DNA of 64,000 nucleotides. Origin: Pseudomonas fluorescens (GTDB lineage: Bacteria; Pseudomonadota; Gammaproteobacteria; Pseudomonadales; Pseudomonadaceae). Position 1 is the stretch's first letter. Each line of letters opens with the position of its first letter. This document shows positions 1 to 8,715 of the stretch, piece by piece. Position numbers and translations under genes: made by a program. The notes beneath the pieces are model-generated. The model did no database searches. It was not told the DNA's origin and was given only the letters and a program-made list of their open reading frames with translations. The stretch is from positions 37,955 to 101,954 of the forward strand of contig NZ_LACH01000072.1 of NCBI RefSeq assembly GCF_000968015.1. Direction: 5' to 3'.

Positions 1-59
1 ACGAGGCTGCGATCTTTTGACTTTTCTTTTAAAAACAAATCAAAAGATCGCAGCCTCGT
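1..59. repeat. Perfect inverted repeat, Pseudomonas REP-like 'gatcgcagcct' family
   Basis: Bases 1-20 and 40-59 are exact reverse complements (20-base arms, 19-base AT-rich loop). The core GATCGCAGCCT recurs at 18343-18443 and at about 34996-35030, so this is a member of an interspersed palindromic family. It may also act as a transcription terminator for a gene left of the window. Confidence 0.75.
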
Positions 60-205
60 TTCACTCGACAGCTCCTACACAGCTCCTACAAGGGTAGAGC
101 CGGGCGACGAATAGCTGCGACACACTGCCGCAGGCCAATACTTCGCCAATCCCCCATGCCGTATACTCCAGCGCCTTTTAGCCCTGCCCGCGCTGGAGAT
201 GTCCG

Positions 206-415
206 ATGGATCCTGCAGTATTCGAAGAGTGGATGATGACTGGACTGGTCAGCATCCTGATCATTTTCATGGGTTTCATCGTCTGGGATCTGGCGAAAAA
301 ATCTAAGGCCGGGCGTTTTGGCTCGTTCATCCTGTTCTTCGTACTCGGCTTGGGCGTGGCCGCGTTCGTGATCAAAAGCGTGGTCATCGGCCTGATCGAA
401 TCCGGCACGTTATAA
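206..415 (+). CDS. Small DUF2788-type inner-membrane protein
   Basis: A 69-residue protein with two hydrophobic stretches (about residues 13-28 and 40-63) separated by a short basic loop (AKKSKAGR), which suggests a two-pass inner-membrane protein. Length and sequence match my memory of the DUF2788 family of Pseudomonas, whose function is unknown. The start is the ATG following GGAGATGTCCG. The gene runs tail-to-tail into rluE: the two coding regions overlap by six bases at 410-415. No catalytic motif is visible, and no function is assigned. Confidence 0.8.
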   Translation: MDPAVFEEWMMTGLVSILIIFMGFIVWDLAKKSKAGRFGSFILFFVLGLGVAAFVIKSVVIGLIESGTL

Positions 416-1051
416 ACGCGCCGGCACTTCCTTCCACTGGCCCTGATCGAGCCCTTCGATCGACCAGTCACCGATTCTGACCCGCACCAGACGCAACGTC
501 GGCAAGCCGACCGCCGCGGTCATGCGCCGTACCTGACGGTTACGCCCTTCGCGAATCACCAACTCCAGCCAGCTCGTCGGCACGCTTTTGCGAAAGCGTA
601 CGGGCGGGTTGCGTGGCCACAGTTCAGGTTCTTCAAGCTGCCGCGCTTCAGCCGGTAGCGTCATGCCATCGTTCAGCTCCACGCCATCGCGTAAACGCTG
701 CAATTGCTCGGCACTCGGCTCGCCTTCCACCTGCACCCAATAGGTCTTCGCCAGTTTGTGCTTCGGGTCGGCGATCCGCGCCTGAAGCTGGCCATCGTTG
801 GTCAGCAGCAGCAAACCTTCGCTGTCGCGGTCCAGCCGTCCTGCCGGGTAAATCCCGGGAATCTCGATGTAATCCTTGAGCGTCGCCCGCCCTTCGCCGT
901 CGCTGAATTGCGTCAGCACATCGAACGGTTTATTGAACAGAATCAGCTTCGGCTCGGCCGGCGGCGCTTTAGCGACACGGCGCGGGGCTGAGGACGATGG
1001 CGCAGGCTTCACGCCAGGGCGGCGGGAAACGGGACGTTGAGGACGGGACAT
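410..1051 (-). CDS. rluE: 23S rRNA pseudouridine(2457) synthase RluE
   Basis: A 213-residue pseudouridine synthase of the RsuA/RluB/E/F class. It isomerises a single uridine of 23S rRNA (U2457 in E. coli). The catalytic block is plain: GRLDRDSEGLLLLTNDG contains the nucleophilic Asp, and the C-terminal part has EGRNRQVRRM. The first 35 residues are a Ser/Pro/Ala/Arg-rich extension before LILFNKPFDVL, and there is no separate S4 domain, as in RluE. No convincing Shine-Dalgarno precedes the ATG at 1051, so the exact start is less certain than the identity. The neighbour on the same strand is amn, with an imperfect hairpin (1070-1102) between them. Confidence 0.9.
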   Translation of the reverse strand: MSRPQRPVSRRPGVKPAPSSSAPRRVAKAPPAEPKLILFNKPFDVLTQFSDGEGRATLKDYIEIPGIYPAGRLDRDSEGLLLLTNDGQLQARIADPKHKLAKTYWVQVEGEPSAEQLQRLRDGVELNDGMTLPAEARQLEEPELWPRNPPVRFRKSVPTSWLELVIREGRNRQVRRMTAAVGLPTLRLVRVRIGDWSIEGLDQGQWKEVPARL

Positions 1052-1121
1052 GGGAAAAGGAACATCTAACGGTCGGGGCTGCTAATGCTAGTGCCCTGAC
1101 CGCTAAATGACCATCTCGCAA

Positions 1122-2594
1122 TCAGCGGAACGGCGGCTCGTCGAAGCTGCGCAGTTTGCGCGAGTGCAGCGAGTTGAGTTCGGTGCGCAACAGATCCACC
1201 GCCTCGATACCGATCTTCAAGTGCTGGCTGACCGCGCGCTCATAGAAGGCGTTGGCCGAACCCGGCAGTTTGATTTCGCTGTGCAACGGTTTGTCCGAGA
1301 CACAGAGCAACGTGCCGTACGGAACCCGCAAGCGATAACCTTGCGCCGCGATGGTGCCGCTTTCCATGTCCACCGCCACGGCGCGAGACAGGTTGATCAG
1401 CGGACGCTCCTGAGCCCAGCGCAATTCCCAGTTACGGTCGTCGTAGGTCAGTACGGTGCCGGTGCGCAGGCGTTTTTTCAGCTCGTCGCCCTTCTCACCG
1501 GTGATATTGGCCGCCGCTTGCTGCAACGCCATCTGCACTTCCGCCAGGGCCGGTATCGGAATATTCGGCGGCACGACCCGATCCAGAATCCCGTCGCGGC
1601 GCATGTAAGCGTGCGCCAGCACGTAATCGCCAATCGTCTGCGACTGACGCAAGCCGCCACAGTGGCCGATCATCAGCCAGCAATGCGGACGCAGCACCGC
1701 CAGGTGGTCGGTGATGTTCTTGGCGTTGGACGGGCCGACGCCGATGTTCACCAGGGTCACGCCGTGGCCGTCGCTGGCGATCAGGTGATAGGCCGGCATC
1801 TGATAACGGTGCCAAACCACACCGGCGGCAATCGCCGAGGCTTCGCCGTGGTCCATGCTTTTTTCGATGATCACGTTGCCCGGTAAGACCATGCGCACGA
1901 AACGCGGATCGCTGCGCAACTGTTCCAGGCCATGGACGATGAACTGGTCAACGTAGCGGTGGTAGTTGGTCAGCAGAATCCATGGCTGCACATGACGCCA
2001 GTCGCTGCCAGTGTAATGCACCAGACGGCGCAGGGAGAAATCCACCCGCGCAGCGTCGAACAAGGCCAACGGCAGCGGGTCGGTGTTTTCCCAATCGTAC
2101 AAACCGTCGGCGATGCCATCGGTCGCGGCCGACAAGTCGGTACTCGGGAACACCCGCGCCAGCACGGCCGCAGTCACGCCGGAGCCGGCCAGCTCATCGC
2201 CCTGCTCAACCACGTACGGATAAGGAATATTTTGCTGACTGATGCCCACTTCTACCGTCACGGTGAAGTCGTGCATCAACGGCACCAGCTGTTCCAGCAG
2301 GTATTTACGGAAGGCGGCGGGATGAGTGACGGTGACGCTGTAAGTCCCCGGCAGTTGAACCTTGGCGTAGGCGCGAGTGGTCTGTGGGACTTCGCCCTGG
2401 CAATGGTAGGTCAGACGCAATTCGGGATAACGAAACATCGCACGCTGTTCGGCGTCCGGTTCGACTCGATCCTTGAGGTAACGCTTGAGCGCCTGGTTCA
2501 GCGCGGTGGTTGCACGATTGTGCAAGAGCGCAAGCCGGTCCACGGCTTGCTCGGCGGTTTGAACGACAATAAAAGCTTCGGTCACGATCAGCAT
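1122..2594 (-). CDS. amn: AMP nucleosidase
   Basis: Hydrolyses AMP to adenine and ribose 5-phosphate in the cytoplasm, a purine salvage and AMP-level control step. The protein tracks E. coli Amn along its length. The N-terminal regulatory domain is followed by the nucleoside-phosphorylase-like catalytic half, with TLVNIGVGPSNAKNITDHLA, LMIGHCGG, AVDMESGTIAAQGYR and CVSDKPLH, and it ends LHSRKLRSFDEPPFR, nearly identical to E. coli. I chose the internal ATG at 2594 (490 residues). An upstream in-frame ATG at 2621 would add nine residues (499) and cannot be excluded. A palindromic repeat pair lies just upstream. Confidence 0.95.
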   Translation of the reverse strand: MLIVTEAFIVVQTAEQAVDRLALLHNRATTALNQALKRYLKDRVEPDAEQRAMFRYPELRLTYHCQGEVPQTTRAYAKVQLPGTYSVTVTHPAAFRKYLLEQLVPLMHDFTVTVEVGISQQNIPYPYVVEQGDELAGSGVTAAVLARVFPSTDLSAATDGIADGLYDWENTDPLPLALFDAARVDFSLRRLVHYTGSDWRHVQPWILLTNYHRYVDQFIVHGLEQLRSDPRFVRMVLPGNVIIEKSMDHGEASAIAAGVVWHRYQMPAYHLIASDGHGVTLVNIGVGPSNAKNITDHLAVLRPHCWLMIGHCGGLRQSQTIGDYVLAHAYMRRDGILDRVVPPNIPIPALAEVQMALQQAAANITGEKGDELKKRLRTGTVLTYDDRNWELRWAQERPLINLSRAVAVDMESGTIAAQGYRLRVPYGTLLCVSDKPLHSEIKLPGSANAFYERAVSQHLKIGIEAVDLLRTELNSLHSRKLRSFDEPPFR

Positions 2595-2693
2595 CCTGTG
2601 TTCTGACTTGCAGGCCTTCATCTTGCCTTGATCGTCGCTTCACGGGAACAGCGGAGTGTTGATTCACAGATGCTGTGCACACCACCTATCCAA

Positions 2694-2783
2694 TGTGGGA
2701 GCGAGCTTGCTCGCGATGACTGACTAACATCCGGCAGAGATGTCGAATGTCATACCGCTATCGCGAGCAAGCTCGCTCCCACA
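2694..2783. repeat. Palindromic repeat pair (GTGGGAGCGAGC family)
   Basis: TGTGGGAGCGAGCTTGCTCG at 2694 is answered by its inverted copy ending at 2783, about 45 bases apart. Each arm is itself an imperfect palindrome (CGAGCTTGCTCG). The same family occurs at 12363-12461 and 34252-34342. The layout is that of paired REP elements (REPINs) common in fluorescent pseudomonads. It lies between amn and aidB. Confidence 0.85.
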
Positions 2784-2812
2784 TGGGTTCAGTGTCATTC
2801 ATCAAGGACTGG

Positions 2813-4462
2813 TCAGAACCCTTGTGGGGTCGACCGGGCCACAATCGCTTCCACATCCAGCCCACGTGGCAACGCGCCATACACCCGACCGGCCGAACCG
2901 AGGCGGCTCGCAATGAAAGCGTCACTCACGGCGGCGTTGCCCGCCTCCAGCAACAGCTTGGCCTGAAGGCCCAACGCAATGTCTTCGGTGAGCTGCCGCG
3001 CACGATACTGAATGTCGCTGGTGTCCTTGAACGCTGCCTGCAATTGGCTGATGTGTGCGGCCAGGCGTTTGTCGCCATGACCATCGCCCAATTCGCTGAA
3101 CAGTACGTCGAGCACACCCGGTTCCTTCGACAACGCTCGCAACACGTCGAGGCATTGCACGTTGCCGGAACCTTCCCACGTCGAATTGACCGGTGCCTCA
3201 CGGTACAACCGCGGCAAGATACTGTCTTCGACATAACCGGCACCGCCCATGCATTCGGCCGCCTCGTTGATCATCCCGGGCGCGCGCTTGCAGATCCAGT
3301 ACTTGCCCACCGCCGTGACCAGCCGAGCGAATTTGGCTTCATGGTCGTCATCCAGATGATCCAGCGCCTGGCCCATACGCAGGCTCAAGGCCAGGGCGGC
3401 TTCGCTTTCCAGGGCCAGGTCGGCCAGTACGTTCTGCATCAAGGGTTGCTCGCTGAGCAACTTTCCGCCGACCTTGCGGTGGGCGCAGTGATGGCTGGCC
3501 TGGGTCAGGGCCTGGCGCATCAGCGAACTGGAACCGACCATGCAATCGAAGCGGGTCATGGCGACCATTTCGATGATGGTCGGAACTCCCCGCCCTTCCT
3601 CGCCGACCATCCACGCCAGCGCACCACGGAATTCCACTTCGCTGGAAGCGTTGGAGCAATTGCCAAGTTTGTTCTTCAGGCGCTGTATGTAGAACTGATT
3701 GCGCGTGTCGTCCGGGCGATGGCGCGGCAGCAGGAAACAGGTCAACCCCTTGTCAGTCTGGGCCAAGGTCAGGAACGCATCGCACATCGGTGCCGAACAG
3801 AACCACTTGTGGCCCACCAGTTCATACGCCTGGCCCGGACCACTGGCGCCGACCGGAAAAGCCTTGGTGGTGTTGGCCCGCACGTCGGTGCCGCCCTGTT
3901 TCTCGGTCATGGCCATGCCGATGGTGACCCCGGCCTTGTGGGCCATGCCGACGTTGCGCGGGTCGTATTCGGTAGAAAGGATTTTCGGCAGCCACTGCTC
4001 GGCCAGGTCCGGTTGCAGACGCATCGCTGGAACGCTGGCGAAGGTCATGGTCAGCGGGCAACCACTGCCTGCTTCGGCCTGGCTGTGCAGGTAGGTCATG
4101 GAGGCGCGGGCGACATGAGCACCGGACTGCGGATGCGCCCAGGGCAATGAGGTCAAACCGTGTTCGACCGCGGTGCGCATCAACTCGTGATACGCCGGGT
4201 GAAATTCCACCAGATCGATGCGATGGCCGTAACGGTCATGGCTGCTGAAAACCGGTTTGTTCTGATTGGCCAGGAACCCCGCTTCCATCAGTGGCCCGCC
4301 GGCCAGCGCGCCGTAAGCGTCGATCCGCGACTCGGCCCACTCGGCCCCGAAACGCCGCGACCACTCCTGCAACGGCAAGTCGATGCGATACAGGTTGGCG
4401 CCGTCCAGCGACGGTGGCTGGTTGGTGACTTCGTGGGTTTCGGCGAACTGATGCAGGTTCAT
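2813..4462 (-). CDS. aidB: AidB-type acyl-CoA dehydrogenase family protein
   Basis: A 549-residue FAD-dependent acyl-CoA dehydrogenase fold protein closely resembling E. coli AidB, the alkylation-response protein that binds DNA and is thought to protect it from alkylating agents. Recognisable blocks are GMAMTEKQGGTDVRANTT, YELVGHKWFCSAPM, RLKNKLGNCSNASSEVEF, MTRFDCMVGSSSLMRQA and YREAPVNSTWEGSGN. The start is placed at 4462, where AAAGGAG lies a few bases upstream, rather than at the in-frame ATG eight codons earlier (4486). It is a monocistronic-looking gene between amn and ladS. AidB family membership is firm. Whether it repairs DNA or dehydrogenates an isovaleryl-type acyl-CoA cannot be read from the sequence. 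Confidence 0.88.
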   Translation of the reverse strand: MNLHQFAETHEVTNQPPSLDGANLYRIDLPLQEWSRRFGAEWAESRIDAYGALAGGPLMEAGFLANQNKPVFSSHDRYGHRIDLVEFHPAYHELMRTAVEHGLTSLPWAHPQSGAHVARASMTYLHSQAEAGSGCPLTMTFASVPAMRLQPDLAEQWLPKILSTEYDPRNVGMAHKAGVTIGMAMTEKQGGTDVRANTTKAFPVGASGPGQAYELVGHKWFCSAPMCDAFLTLAQTDKGLTCFLLPRHRPDDTRNQFYIQRLKNKLGNCSNASSEVEFRGALAWMVGEEGRGVPTIIEMVAMTRFDCMVGSSSLMRQALTQASHHCAHRKVGGKLLSEQPLMQNVLADLALESEAALALSLRMGQALDHLDDDHEAKFARLVTAVGKYWICKRAPGMINEAAECMGGAGYVEDSILPRLYREAPVNSTWEGSGNVQCLDVLRALSKEPGVLDVLFSELGDGHGDKRLAAHISQLQAAFKDTSDIQYRARQLTEDIALGLQAKLLLEAGNAAVSDAFIASRLGSAGRVYGALPRGLDVEAIVARSTPQGF

Positions 4463-4536
4463 GACGGGGCTCCTTTGGTCAGCCAAGTGACTTCAGTTAA
4501 GCACCGCCCCTTGGCCGAACAAAGTGTCATATCTGC

Positions 4537-6921
4537 CTAACTGTCGGCGCTTTCACCCTGTCTTGGACACAGCACCCGGCGATAGAGCGCTGCCTGCAGG
4601 TCCTCGAATTTCACCGGCTTGCTCAGGTAATCGATCAAGGCACCGGTCGGGCAGCGTTCCCGATCAATGCTCAAGGCAATCACGAACACCGGCAGTTCGG
4701 CGCAGCCCGGCAACGCGCGTATCTGGCAACAAAGGGACGTGCCACCCAGAGATGGAGGCTGGCAATCGAGCAATACCGCATCGAAGGTTTCGCGCTGCAA
4801 GTGATCGATCGCGCTAGCCCCGTTGTCGGCGGTGCGAACCCGGAAGCCCAGCTTGAGCAACATGCCACGCATCACCAGCTGATTGATGCTGTTGTCATCA
4901 ACCAGCAGGACGGTGCAGTCCTGAGGCAGCCGCAGACGAGGAAATTCCCGGGTCATCAAGGGCACTGACGGCCGCTCCACCACAGGCAGTTCGAACTCGA
5001 CGTCGAGCTGGAAGCGGCTGCCGCGACCAAGCTCGGAGCGGTGGGTCAGTTTTCCACCGAGCAATTCGACCAGTTGCCGACAGATCGCCAGGCCGACGCC
5101 CAGACCGCCGTATTCACGGGTCATCGAGCCATCGAGCTGGAAGAACCGCTGATACAGTGTCGCCTCCCCCAGATCGGTGAAGCCGATGCCGGTGTCGATC
5201 ACCGCAAAGGACAGGGCCAATCGGTCGGGCGCCACGGGTTTACCCGTCACCCGCAGCGCCAGTCCGCCGATCCGAGTGAACTTGATCGCGTTATCCAGCA
5301 GGCACTCCAGGCATTGCGCCAACTTGGCGCTGTCACCGTGCAAGCGATCCGGCAGCCCCGGCGTGACCTCGACTTTGAAGTCCAGCGACTTGCTCAACGC
5401 GTTGCCCTCGAACTGCAGGCGCAAAGCCTCGACCACGCCGCGCAAACTGAAAACGGCCGGATAGGTCTTGAGCTTGCCGGCCTGCAACTCGGTCAGGGTG
5501 AGGATGCCGTTGACCATGCGCATCATGTCTCGCGCGGAACCGGCGGCCGTTTGCTGGTATTGCTCCAGCTCCGGGTCCATCTCGACGGTCTGCATCAACT
5601 CCAGCGAGCCGATCACACCGTTCATGGGCGTGCGCAGTTCGTGGGTCAGGGTGGCGAGGAATTCGTCCTTGAGCTTGTTACTGCGAGCCAGTTGCTGGTT
5701 GAGCACTTCAAGCGTTTGACCGGCATCGAACAGGGTCTGCGCCTGTTGCTCGCGCATGGCATTAATGCGATCGGCCAGCGCCAGGGACAGCAGCGCCACT
5801 TCTATCGCCGAGCCAATCTGGCTGGAATACATGGTCAGGAACACGTTTGGCAGGTAACCCAGCACCATCAAGGTGTTGACGATGCCGCCGAGTAAAAACG
5901 CCGACCAGGCAATAATGAAATAACGCGCCACTCGCAGACCACGCAGCCAGGCGAAAATCCCTGCGGCAAAAATCACTACGGTGAAGATCAGTGCCAGCGC
6001 CGTCGCCAGGCGCAGGGCCAGTGCGTAACTGGTCATCAACGACAACCCGACCACCACCGCGCTAAACGCAATCAATGCCAGCAGTAAGCGGTCGAGCCAA
6101 CGACTGTGGGTTGCCGTCTGCAAGAAGCTGCGCGCGAACTGGCTGCCGAACAGGCCTGCGCAACCGATGAAAAACGGCGTCGCTGCGTTGGCCCACCAAG
6201 GATTGTTCGGCCAGAAATATTCCACCGCCGCGCCATTCACTGACAGCTGATACAAGCCGAACGAGGCGATATAGAAGATGTAATAGAGGTAGCTGGTATC
6301 GCGCACGCTGAGATAGATGAACAGGTTGTACACCAGCATCCCCAGCAACACGCCGTAGATCAGCCCCAGCACATAAAGTCGGATGGGTTGCGCTTCCAGG
6401 TAAGCAGTGCTCGACCATAGGGTGACCGGCGCCTGGATCGACCCTTCACTTTGCAGGCGCAGGTACAGGGTTTGCGCTTGATCAGGAGTGAAGTTCAGAT
6501 CGAACAGGTAGTTGTTCTGGCGGATTTCGCGACTGTCGAACGGCAAGGCATCGCCGGTCTGACGTGCCAGTTGATAGCCACCGGCCGCATCGGGCAAATA
6601 GAGATCAATGTGATCAAGGGGCGGATAGGCCAGTTCGAGCAACCAGGTGCGTTGCACCGCGGGGTTGTCCGGGCGGTAATGCAGGTCGATTTTCAGCCAG
6701 AACACTGAACGCGAGTAACCGGCGTTGAGGGTGGCTTTGTCGTGGGGTTTAAAGTTTCCGGCCGCGGCTTGCGCACGGACATCGGCGATGTTCGCCTGAC
6801 CGCCCGCGTCTTCGAACACTTGCAAGGTTCGGCCCAGGGGAAGGCTTTGAGTGAACTCGTCGAATTCGACTGCACTCGCCATGAGAGGCAAGCACAACAG
6901 CAACATCAGCAAATAGCGCAT
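4537..6921 (-). CDS. ladS: LadS-like 7TM hybrid sensor histidine kinase
   Basis: A 794-residue membrane sensor. In order it has a signal peptide (residues 1-17), a periplasmic 7TMR-DISMED2 domain (about 20-175), seven transmembrane helices (about 180-385), a HisKA domain with HELRTPMNG (His near residue 427), an ATPase domain with LLDNAIKFT, DTGIGF and GGLGVGLAI, and a C-terminal receiver (about 670-790). The receiver has VLLVDDNS, a phospho-acceptor Asp in LLDCQPP, a Ser at the usual Thr/Ser position (ALS) and Lys in LSKPV. Length, architecture and position beside thiD-thiE-hemL match P. aeruginosa LadS, which feeds phosphate into the GacS/GacA-Rsm network controlling biofilm versus acute virulence. 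The ladS name rests on that synteny plus architecture. Confidence 0.9.
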   Translation of the reverse strand: MRYLLMLLLCLPLMASAVEFDEFTQSLPLGRTLQVFEDAGGQANIADVRAQAAAGNFKPHDKATLNAGYSRSVFWLKIDLHYRPDNPAVQRTWLLELAYPPLDHIDLYLPDAAGGYQLARQTGDALPFDSREIRQNNYLFDLNFTPDQAQTLYLRLQSEGSIQAPVTLWSSTAYLEAQPIRLYVLGLIYGVLLGMLVYNLFIYLSVRDTSYLYYIFYIASFGLYQLSVNGAAVEYFWPNNPWWANAATPFFIGCAGLFGSQFARSFLQTATHSRWLDRLLLALIAFSAVVVGLSLMTSYALALRLATALALIFTVVIFAAGIFAWLRGLRVARYFIIAWSAFLLGGIVNTLMVLGYLPNVFLTMYSSQIGSAIEVALLSLALADRINAMREQQAQTLFDAGQTLEVLNQQLARSNKLKDEFLATLTHELRTPMNGVIGSLELMQTVEMDPELEQYQQTAAGSARDMMRMVNGILTLTELQAGKLKTYPAVFSLRGVVEALRLQFEGNALSKSLDFKVEVTPGLPDRLHGDSAKLAQCLECLLDNAIKFTRIGGLALRVTGKPVAPDRLALSFAVIDTGIGFTDLGEATLYQRFFQLDGSMTREYGGLGVGLAICRQLVELLGGKLTHRSELGRGSRFQLDVEFELPVVERPSVPLMTREFPRLRLPQDCTVLLVDDNSINQLVMRGMLLKLGFRVRTADNGASAIDHLQRETFDAVLLDCQPPSLGGTSLCCQIRALPGCAELPVFVIALSIDRERCPTGALIDYLSKPVKFEDLQAALYRRVLCPRQGESADS

Positions 6922-7246
6922 TTAAGCCCCAGCGTGGCCTGTCCGGTTATCTCAGGAAGCCCCTCATTCCTTTTGAGTAGACGTAAAACCGGTATTACCT
7001 GTTATTGATTTGGATCCACTCTAGCATAGCCGTTGGTGGCCATTGAACACCATTGAAATTTTTCCTACAAAGGCTCTAGAACGGGCGTTCCAGCTAAATG
7101 CATTGGGCTAGAGCTGTTTCTCCGGTCAGATTGTGACAATGCCCTGCTCCCTGTAGCAGCTGGCGAAGCCGGCGTTCGGCCCAGGCCGCGTTATGACTCA
7201 TTGGGGGGCACCCGAAAAAAGATGTTTGGTGGTAAGCTCGCGCACC
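6922..7246. other. Divergent ladS-thiD intergenic region
   Basis: 325 bases between the divergently transcribed ladS and thiD. It should hold both promoters, but I see no clear -35/-10 pair. A short local repeat (CCATTGAACACCATTGAA) occurs near 7040. No TPP-riboswitch signature (CUGAGA...ACCUGA blocks) was found before thiD, and no ORF with a plausible start. Confidence 0.5.
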
Positions 7247-8044
7247 ATGAATATCTACAGCTCTCGCCCCGTTGTCCTCTGTCTCTCCGGCCACGACCCA
7301 AGTGGTGGCGCCGGCTTGCAGGCAGATATCGAAGCCCTGCTCGCTCAGGGTTGTCATGCAGCCCCGGCCGTCACCGCCCTGACCGTGCAAGACACGGTCA
7401 ACGTCACTGACTTCCGCGTCCTCGACCGTGAGTGGGTGTTGGCCCAGGCCAATGCCGTGCTCAACGACTCGACGGTCGCGGCGGTGAAACTGGGCATGCT
7501 CGGTTCCCTGGAAATGGTCGACACCGTGGTCGAACTGTTGTCGGCGCACCCGCATTTGCCGGTGGTCTGCGACCCCGTGCTGCGCGCCGGTGGCGGCGGA
7601 CGCCTGGGCAAGGACGAAGTCGGCTATGCCATGCGCGAGCGCCTGCTGCCTCTGTCGATCATCGCCACCCCAAACCTTCCCGAAGCCCGCATCCTCGCCG
7701 AACTGCCCGAAGGCACCGCGGACGAGTGCGCTGAAAAACTCCTGCCATTCGTCAAACACCTGCTGATCACTGGCGGCCATGGCGATGAACACGAAATCCA
7801 CAACCGCCTGTACAGCCGCGACGGTCACCGCGAAACCTTCACCTGCCAGCGCTTGCCCGGCAGTTATCACGGCTCCGGTTGCACGCTGGCCAGTGCCCTC
7901 GCCGGTCGTCTGGCCCTCGGCGAAAATCTCGCCAGTGCCGTGCAGACCGCGCTTAACTACACGTGGCGCACCCTGCGTGATGCGGAGCAGTTGGGCAAAG
8001 GCCAGTTCGTGCCGCGCCGCCTGCCGCTGGATTTCTGTTCGTAA
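7247..8044 (+). CDS. thiD: Hydroxymethylpyrimidine/phosphomethylpyrimidine kinase ThiD
   Basis: A 265-residue ribokinase-fold enzyme that phosphorylates HMP and HMP-P to HMP-PP in thiamine synthesis. Typical motifs are LSGHDPSGGAGLQADIE at the N-terminus, KLGMLGS, VCDPVLRAGGGG and the C-terminal GTGH-type anion hole, here YHGSGCTLASALA with the catalytic Asp replaced by Cys as is usual for ThiD. The start is set at 7247 (MNIYSS). An upstream ATG at 7193 would add 18 unrelated residues. It is first of a thiD-thiE-hemL run: thiE follows after 32 bases. Confidence 0.95.
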   Translation: MNIYSSRPVVLCLSGHDPSGGAGLQADIEALLAQGCHAAPAVTALTVQDTVNVTDFRVLDREWVLAQANAVLNDSTVAAVKLGMLGSLEMVDTVVELLSAHPHLPVVCDPVLRAGGGGRLGKDEVGYAMRERLLPLSIIATPNLPEARILAELPEGTADECAEKLLPFVKHLLITGGHGDEHEIHNRLYSRDGHRETFTCQRLPGSYHGSGCTLASALAGRLALGENLASAVQTALNYTWRTLRDAEQLGKGQFVPRRLPLDFCS

Positions 8045-8076
8045 CTGTCCATGCGTAAAGCAAAAAGGATTGCCCG

Positions 8077-8700
8077 ATGAAGCTACGTGGCCTGTACGCC
8101 ATTACCGATAGCCAACTGCTGGCAGGTAAATTTCTTTCGTACGTGGAGGCGGCGCTGGAAGGCGGCGTCACCCTGCTGCAATACCGCGACAAGAGCAGCG
8201 ACGAGGCCCGCCGCCTGCGCGAGGCCGAAGCCTTGCGCGATCTGTGCGAACGCTACAAGACCCAGCTGATCATCAACGACGATGCCGAACTGGCCGCACG
8301 CCTGAACGTCGGCGTGCACCTGGGTCAGACCGATGGCCCGCTGACCCCGGCCCGCGCATTGCTCGGTCGCCAGGCGATCATCGGTTCGACCTGCCACGCG
8401 CAACTCGAACTCGCCGAGCAAGCAGCCAAGGAAGGCGCCAGTTACGTCGCCTTCGGTCGTTTCTTCAACTCCAACACCAAACCCGGCGCACCGACTTGCA
8501 GCCTCGAATTGCTCGACCAGGCCCGCAGCAAACTGCACCTGCCGATCTGCGCGATTGGCGGCATCACCCTGGACAACGCCGCGCCACTGGTGGCCCACGG
8601 GGTTGATCTGCTGGCGGTGGTCCATGGCCTGTTTGGCGCCGAGAGCACGGCTGAAGTGACACGCCGCGCCCGCGCATTCAACGAATTACTGAAAATCTGA
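8077..8700 (+). CDS. thiE: Thiamine-phosphate synthase ThiE
   Basis: A 207-residue TIM-barrel enzyme that joins HMP-PP and thiazole phosphate to give thiamine monophosphate. Diagnostic segments are LYAITDS at the start, LLQYRDKSS (pyrophosphate binding), LIINDDAELA, GVHLGQTDG, IIGSTCH, YVAFGRFFNSNTKPGA and ICAIGGITLDN. The length is the usual one. AAAAAGGA lies a few bases upstream of the ATG. It is co-directional with thiD upstream and hemL 15 bases downstream, so the three are probably cotranscribed. Confidence 0.96.
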   Translation: MKLRGLYAITDSQLLAGKFLSYVEAALEGGVTLLQYRDKSSDEARRLREAEALRDLCERYKTQLIINDDAELAARLNVGVHLGQTDGPLTPARALLGRQAIIGSTCHAQLELAEQAAKEGASYVAFGRFFNSNTKPGAPTCSLELLDQARSKLHLPICAIGGITLDNAAPLVAHGVDLLAVVHGLFGAESTAEVTRRARAFNELLKI

Positions 8701-8715
8701 TTTGAGAGCCCGATC

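Noticed and set aside
4537..6921. Receiver domain of LadS as degenerate
   Set aside because: The phospho-acceptor Asp, acidic pair, Ser at the Thr/Ser position and Lys are all present; only the usual DxxMP context is changed to DCQPP.
7100..7246. TPP riboswitch before thiD
   Set aside because: I looked for the conserved CUGAGA and ACCUGA blocks with pairing arms and did not find them.
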